Source of the DNA: Hysterium pulicare CBS 123377 | Lineage: Eukaryota > Ascomycota > Dothideomycetes > Hysteriales > Hysteriaceae | Direction of reading: 5' to 3' | Length of the DNA: 64,000 nt | NCBI GenBank assembly: GCA_000467715.1 | Contig: AJFK01000370.1 | Coordinates: 1-64,000, forward strand | Part shown: piece after piece, positions 58,584 to 64,000 of the stretch | Position numbering within the stretch: the first letter of the stretch is position 1 | How the letters are laid out: each line of letters starts with the position of its first letter | Notes under the pieces: generated by a model | What the model was told of the DNA's origin: nothing | Seen by the model: only the letters and a program-made list of their open reading frames with translations | The model's database searches: none | Made by a program: the position numbers and the translations under genes

Positions 58584-59924
58584 ATGTCAGACCATACCCC
58601 TCGCAACCTACAAGAATTCATCTCCAACAAGCTCTTGAAGTATGCGAGATACTTAGTCAACCAGCCAACCGTGCTCCGCTATGACGAGTGTCCTGTTTGT
58701 AAGGACCCCATTTGTGGTCCCGACAGCGCCGACCGCGAGGTAGTCCGATTGGACGAGTGCGGCCATGACTTCTGTGAGAGCTGTATTCGAGATTGGATAT
58801 TCGAATACAAAAAAGAAGAGTGTCCTGTTTGTCGGCGGGAACTGACCCCGGACCCTGGAGAGAAGACGCCATCTCCAGCGACTTCAACTATGACCGACCT
58901 TACAGAGGCCTCTTTGGTACTAGACTGGCCGTTTCGAGACTTCTACGAAGGTTTCGTTGACAATCGTGGACTCACCACCATGCCATCGCGGCCTTCGCCG
59001 CGGTATACTTCCGCCGAAATTGAGTGGGCAATTGATCAGCCGGAAGTGGAGCGAGCACGACAAAACGCCATCCGGACAGTTGGCTTTGATGATCCTGAGT
59101 ATGAGTCGGACTGGGACTTCGTCGCGGAATCACCTTTCCACGAGAACGAACGCTTGCTGTTGAACACCGAGGATAGGCGTTTTGTGGTCGGTTATTGCTT
59201 GGAACTTCCCCCTTCTCGAGGTATGAGGATCGTTGCCCGCGTATGGGCTGAACATAAGCGCCCTCAGCTCTTTGACGGGACAGACAATCAGTTCCTAAAC
59301 CACTATGAGCGAAACCGGTATTACCTACTCTACCACATCGTGAATTACTTCGAGCAAGCAGGTGGTGGTCTCCAGTGGCTTATGTTCTTGGCGCTGATTT
59401 GTGTCGTCATCGAGGAAGAGCGATATGAACGAGCTCAGGAGGAGGTCCTTCGGCGGCATCCTGGACGTTTCCGTCCCCCGGCGCGAACAAGCAATAGCCT
59501 GCCTGCTGTTGGCTCTCCTGAAGATACCGACCAGTCCGATACCGAGACTGCCGACTCTGGTGCCCCCAGACGACGGCACAGACGCTCTCAACCTCCGCCT
59601 AGACGTCATCCGAGAAATTCAGACCATTCTGAATCTGAGGATGTCGAGTCTGGTGCAGAGGCTGACGTCGATACTGGTGACTCGGGTACAGAGGTACAAT
59701 CCGATACCGACGACTCCGATGTTGAGATGGCATCGAATTCCGACTCAGATGAAACGGTTACCCAGTTTGATGGTGACGACATGGATGACACCGAGACGGT
59801 GTCTGATGCCGAGTCTGTTCGGACAGTCGTTGACAATGAACCGGCGCACTACGCTTTTTGCAAATCGGTTGGGTACGATCCTCTCGATGTAGCATCCGAG
59901 CCCGAGTGGGAAAGGCCGAAGTAG
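58584..59924 (+). CDS. RING-finger protein with acidic C-terminus
   Basis: This is an intronless, 446-residue protein with an N-terminal C3HC4 RING: C36, C39, C59, H61, C64, C67, C80, C83 (ECPVCKDPIC, DECGHDFCESC, CPVCRREL). RING domains transfer ubiquitin from E2 enzymes. Residues 100-280 have a helical region (EIEWAIDQPEVERARQNAIRTVGF and YYLLYHIVNYFEQ). A hydrophobic run at about residues 265-275 (WLMFLALICVVI) could be a membrane anchor. The C-terminal 150 residues are low-complexity, first Arg/Pro-rich then Asp/Ser/Thr-rich with repeated DTD/SDT units, and probably disordered. It resembles lineage-specific fungal RING proteins rather than a known E3. It sits between repeat-like flanks. 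Confidence 0.85.
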   Translation: MSDHTPRNLQEFISNKLLKYARYLVNQPTVLRYDECPVCKDPICGPDSADREVVRLDECGHDFCESCIRDWIFEYKKEECPVCRRELTPDPGEKTPSPATSTMTDLTEASLVLDWPFRDFYEGFVDNRGLTTMPSRPSPRYTSAEIEWAIDQPEVERARQNAIRTVGFDDPEYESDWDFVAESPFHENERLLLNTEDRRFVVGYCLELPPSRGMRIVARVWAEHKRPQLFDGTDNQFLNHYERNRYYLLYHIVNYFEQAGGGLQWLMFLALICVVIEEERYERAQEEVLRRHPGRFRPPARTSNSLPAVGSPEDTDQSDTETADSGAPRRRHRRSQPPPRRHPRNSDHSESEDVESGAEADVDTGDSGTEVQSDTDDSDVEMASNSDSDETVTQFDGDDMDDTETVSDAESVRTVVDNEPAHYAFCKSVGYDPLDVASEPEWERPK

Positions 59925-60077
59925 TAGCCGTGAGAGTTATTTCCCTCCCCCTTGTCAGATAAGTAATGGAGTATGAGTATTCCAAAATCTTTTCTTTTTT
60001 CACGTGATTTTAGGGACGTGCTGCTAATTACGATCACTCTAACCCTTGAAACTCGTTTCCTGCTTCCAATTGATCTG

Positions 60078-60522
60078 AAATTTCTACAATGTAGCTGTGT
60101 TTGGAGACCATTGACCTGGTGAGCGTCCTTTTCGCACTCAACTCGCTAAATCCAGTCCAAATCCTGCCTAGCGGCTACGACATCTGCGTCTTCAATTGTG
60201 GACGTTTCTTTACTCAATTTCCTCAGCAAACAACTCTATCCTACACTCTTAGATGATTCCCTTTTCTTCTATCTCAGAAATTTCCACAATGTAGCATACT
60301 ACCCCCGCGAGGTTTTTCTACACCCACTCACTGCTGGTGGTGCCTCGCCTCGTTGATCAACGTCAAAGTCTTGCCCGAAAGTTACGACAACTGCGTCTCG
60401 AATTGTGGACGTTCCCTCTATTTGGAATTTTCACAATGTATCATCGGACTGATGTCGATCCAATGAGCCTAAACCTTACCCAGATGCTACGACATTTGCG
60501 TCTTAAATTGTGGACGTTCCTT
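60078..60522 (+). repeat. Degenerate tandem repeat, three copies
   Basis: Three diverged units can be aligned. Each opens with a box like TTTCTACAATGTAG (60081, 60281, 60429) and closes with a block like TACGACATCTGCGTCTTCAA then TTGTGGACGTT (ending near 60212, 60413 and 60519). Box starts are about 200 and 150 bp apart, and the closing blocks are about 206 and 106 bp apart, so internal lengths differ. No coding function is apparent. The opening box also resembles the ACAATG boxes upstream of the RING gene, so both flanks may hold the same decayed repeat. Confidence 0.6.
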
Positions 60523-60750
60523 TCAAGTTTTCTTCGTTTCTGCTTTTGCCACAAGTAGCCCATGCTTGGTTTTCGCAAAAAAAAACTTAGATTCAAACGT
60601 CACTTGCAAATCTTGTGCCTTTCCTTAGTTTAGCTTTCATAATAGAACATGTATAACTCCAACTACTTTCCTCTATTTCTTTTCCGACCTCTCCTCCACA
60701 CGTCACCCTTCATTCCATCTCCTCCCCCGTTTGCATCTCCCCAATTCCCT

Positions 60751-61152
60751 CTAACAATTCATACCATTCGCCGTTGAAAAGCTACTACACCTACTCCCAA
60801 CATGATTCCCAATATTCGAAATCTGATTCTGGCAATTACTATCCGAGTAAACCGAGCAAGCGAGCCCGAAACGCGGAATCGTGCTTCCGATCATGCCCAA
60901 GCTGGCAAAAGAACTGTATTGGAAGCAGTTCCAGGCGCAGGTGGGTTTGTAACTCCCTTTGACGTTTTGGTAGTTTGACCCGCTGTAGTAGGTTACGCAT
61001 TCGTCGGCACCGTTGGTGCAGGAGTCGCGGGCTTATGGCGTGGTGTTGCGGGTGGAGAGGACTTCGACGGCGAAGGTGTCGATTGAGGTTGCGCCTGTGC
61101 TGAGGACCAGGGATGCCTGGAGGGCTATGCTTAGCAGAGTGTGCAAGTGCAT
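60751..61152 (-). pseudogene. Fossil of a small cysteine-rich secreted protein (effector-like)
   Basis: This minus-strand relic has a start codon, a clear signal peptide (HTLLSIALQASLVLSTGA) and about eight cysteines in a protein of roughly 130 residues, ending in NGMNC. It looks like a typical small secreted cysteine-rich protein of a plant-associated or saprotrophic fungus. I recognise no specific family. It looks broken, with about one break, and is probably young because the rest is well preserved. A frame on the opposite strand (60774-60962) is its shadow. Confidence 0.55.
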
Positions 61153-62570
61153 TTATCGATGTTCTAGAAATCGATCCATCTGATTTAACGCCTGCTTATG
61201 ACTTTGTTCCTCCGTAGCCGAAATTCATGTGAGTTTTCGGGTCATCTTCCACTAGAGGAGTGGTAGATCAATGTACATTATAGCGATAGGAGCTGCGAAA
61301 AGTGGTTTAGACCTGTTGATGCTGTATAAGCTGAGAACGACCTTGCCGCTCGCTACGGTGCGATGAGGCATTCCACCGACAGAGACATTGCGTTGGCGTC
61401 TTAGTCATCTTTTAGACTGCGCTGAGGTTGTGCATATGTGGGGTTATAGAATAGGGTACTGCAGCGTAGCCCCAATCTCGGTTTGTGGGACGATCACATT
61501 GTCCATTGAGAAGTAAAGGGCATTTACCCGGTCAGAGCGGTCCCAAGTTCCGCCGTGTCGGTGGTGACCATCACTCTTTTGATCGTCAAAGAATCCAAAC
61601 GATGAGGCGAGCTTGTTGGCGCTACTGCTGCATGGCCCGTGTCTACATACATATCTGCGTGTTGAAACCTTCATTTGTAGCTTTCTAGCTGCTTGCAGAT
61701 GCACAACCAACAGATGCCACCCTTACCGTGATCCGATCCTGCAGGAGTATGAAAGAGGTGGATGAGCGTCATAGCCCCCAATTCCAACTCGGACCATTAC
61801 GTCTGGCAGGATAGTGGTGAAGCATCATACGGAGATTCATTTTACAACGACGCAACATCATTGTTGTTGGTGGCGTGTGATATCCAATAGGGAGTATGAT
61901 TTCCATCACTAGAGTTCAATGGAAGGTCCAGAAAGTCCATTCGTCCTAGCCTAATCCCACCATTGCATCTCGTGGCATTACTATCTGCCAACTTTCTTTC
62001 ATTTTGTGTTAAGCTCTGTTACCGATAATTCTCTCCGGCGTCTTCATGATCCTGGGGGAGAGCAAAGTTTCCATGAACAGAAACGATTCCCTTCGACTTC
62101 AGGCTTCAGCAGTCGCCGCTATCAAACCAGGTAGCCCTGGATCTCTCTTACCCTTTCGGAACTCACTAGTGTTCTAAATACGTATTCATACCTGTCAACA
62201 CATCAGTAGATTTATGCATCACGATGACTGTAAGCGTTCTAGCATGATATCATTGGTACAAGTTAAGATGACATTGATATCCCCATAGATCCTGCTCTAA
62301 CATCAAAACTAAGACAACCAAGTGCCCCATAACTCTGTGATTCTTTGTCTATTTAGTGAGCCCAGCACAGGGTTATTCTTCATTGTCTATGCGCTCTTCA
62401 TAGCGGGTAGGGTGATTGCTACTTGACACGTGTTTCACACAACCCTATATATTTGAATATAGTCGCAGATAATGGGCAAAACTGTGAAAGTTGTAGTTGG
62501 AATGCTATTGAAAGAGCTTAGGTAATCTAATATAGATATCCATGGTAGGTTTAGGCCGGCTAGGTTGCTT
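61153..62570. other. Intergenic, no gene seen
   Basis: About 1.4 kb with short frames only (for example 61444-61710 minus and 61485-61688 plus, overlapping on opposite strands). No motif, RNA gene or repeat is recognised. Confidence 0.4.
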
Positions 62571-63750
62571 TTAATCTGATTTGTGACGATGATCTGAACT
62601 ATCTCCAGCACTCTCAGATCTTCTGACTGTCGAGATGTCAAAAACCTATGAAGAGTCAGCCTGGAGCTTAAACCGACGGATGTATCATAATAAGCCTCAC
62701 CTCTACTACCCCTCCCGCCTGTGGCCTGGTAAAGGCCGCAACACAGTATTGTTCGTTCATTTTAACCTGCGAGACATGTTCGAGCCCGACAGCTAGATTC
62801 TGTAGAAAAGTCTTGCTCTTCATATCATAGACCTTCAAGGCAGTACGGAAGCCACACACGAAAATTTCACCATTATGGCATACGCAACTGACTATGCCGT
62901 CCTCACTGTCTTGTTGAGCTATGTCGTTGATCTGCTCCGTTTCCGGCGACCAAATTTGTGCTTTAGAGCCACCAAAGGCCAAGACACCCTTGTAAAATTG
63001 TAAGCTGCCCACACCAGCGATGCCATTTTTGAAATCATGCAAGAGGGTTCCTTCCTCCAGCGACCAGATCTTGACTGTTCCGTCAGCTGAACCGCTGATA
63101 CAAGTGTTCATGGTTGGACCAAATGCCACGGTCAATACGGTGTTGGTGTGTCCTCGTAGTTCGCGTGGGAATTTTCTGGTCGAGAGGTTCCAGACCCTGA
63201 CGCTGCAGTCTGCGCTGCCGCTTATGAGGGTATTGTTGAGAGCAGTGAGTGCTCTGATTGGACCTTCGTGGCCTCTCATGAGATGAGGATGTGGAGGCTC
63301 TTTTGCTTCCTCTAAAGTCTCATTTGCGAGCGATGGATCGAAATTCCACAGTCTAATCTCCCCGTGTTTAGTTCCGGTGATGATGGATAGCTTTTCTTGT
63401 CCAGAGCCTTTCTCCGCAGCTGTGTCTCTCAGGAGTATCTCAACGCTCCTTACCACAGGGCCATGCTCAAGAACGTGCATACATGTGCCCTTTCGAAGAT
63501 CCCAGACGCGAGCGGTCCCATCTGTCGATGCTGATACTGCTATGTTGCCGAAATACTTCAAGGCACCAATAGTCCCTGTATGGCCTTCCAGCTTGGCCCG
63601 CAAGACACCACTGTTGATATCCCAGATAGTAATGAACTTGCCCTGGCTGGCAACTACTTTATCCAAGTCAAATTGAAGACCGAAGGGAATCTGATTGTCG
63701 GTCGGTCCTGGGGAGAAAACCAGCGTGTGCATAGGTGTCGGCGTCGCCAT
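62571..63750 (-). CDS. WD40 beta-propeller protein
   Basis: This encodes a 374-residue protein in two exons (62701-63750 and 62571-62645) with a 55-bp intron (GTGAGG, CTGAC branch, CATAG) in phase 0. Skipping the splice would end the protein earlier at 62668. Seven propeller blades are visible: FITIWDINSGVLRAKLEGHTG, VSASTDGTARVWDLRKGTCMHVLEHG, GTKHGEIRLWNF, LMRGHEGPIRALTALNNTLISGSADCSVRVWNLSTRK, LRGHTNTVLTVAFGPTMN, CISGSADGTVKIWSLEEGT, and later weaker ones (KAQIWSPE, ALKVYDMKSKT). Such propellers are protein-interaction scaffolds; no extra domain reveals the complex. The ATG at 63750 (MATPTPMHTL) follows a poly-A/T tract at 63760-63770. Confidence 0.85.
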
Positions 63751-64000
63751 AGTGTGGATTTTTTTTTTTTGGAAAGGACAACAACGGCTGATACTTAGTA
63801 TCTGAAGATAAATCCGATATAAAGCCAGCATAAGGGTAGAAGAGTGTCGAGCAGGATCACAATAGTCATAAGGCCATGACGCATACTTTGCCACCCACGA
63901 AGCTGACTATACTGTAGGGGCCTGTCGCAGAAGCCTACTATGCTGCAACGGAAGCGCCTCGGAATATTTGGAGCACCCAGGCTCCAAATCTGACTATACG
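63751..64000. other. Upstream region of the second WD40 gene
   Basis: This includes a run of ten or more T residues (A on the coding strand) just before the start codon. No further gene is visible at the window edge. Confidence 0.4.

Overview
This window looks like nuclear DNA of a filamentous ascomycete (Pezizomycotina). The genes carry short introns (about 40-120 bp) with fungal donor, branch (CTAAC/CTGAC-like) and acceptor signals. The gene families are typically fungal: HET, STAND-type N-terminal domains, Zn2Cys6 factors, fungal rhodopsin-like 7TM proteins, homoisocitrate dehydrogenase and DUF1769. Three islands of nearly pure A/T resemble RIP-decayed repeats. The class is uncertain; Leotiomycetes or Dothideomycetes would both fit. 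I re-derived splice models by hand, and for every multi-exon gene called intact the exon phases close into one open frame.

Layout. 0-7 kb: an intronless GH31 glycosidase and a HET-domain gene, bracketed by three AT-rich islands. 7-17 kb: a STAND-N/TPR/ankyrin protein, an UNC93-like transporter, a small membrane protein and an unusual fusion of a STAND-type N-terminal domain to a G-protein alpha subunit. 17-24 kb: a secreted oxalate decarboxylase, a relic of a sulfate permease and a secreted lysozyme/transglycosylase-like protein, separated by long gene-poor stretches. 24.7-28.7 kb: a decayed chimera of an amidohydrolase fragment and an ABCC transporter. 28.8-36 kb: a protoglobin-domain protein, a rhodopsin-like 7TM protein, a small unknown and an NCS1 nucleobase permease. 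36.7-49.3 kb: housekeeping-type genes (WD40, F-box, D-glutamate cyclase-like, Zn2Cys6 factor, LYS12, DUF1769, a small acidic/basic protein). 50.8-64 kb: a DHA2 efflux pump, a small three-exon gene, a PfkB sugar kinase, an amidohydrolase-2, a DUF1989 protein, a RING protein, a fossil of a small cysteine-rich secreted protein and a second WD40 protein.

How genes may work together. The HET gene and the two proteins with STAND-type N-terminal domains lie within 12 kb, next to AT-rich islands, and could form a self/non-self recognition neighbourhood. The strongest oddity is the G-alpha fusion. Its P-loop is degenerate, the catalytic Gln of switch II is Cys, NKxD is TKMD, and the C-terminal receptor-contact tail is missing, so it probably no longer cycles GTP like a normal heterotrimeric G protein. 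The LYS12 gene is divergently paired with a Zn2Cys6 regulator. Two genes use GC-AG introns and the oxalate decarboxylase contains a 16-nt exon. No rRNA, tRNA, CRISPR array or intact mobile element was recognised.
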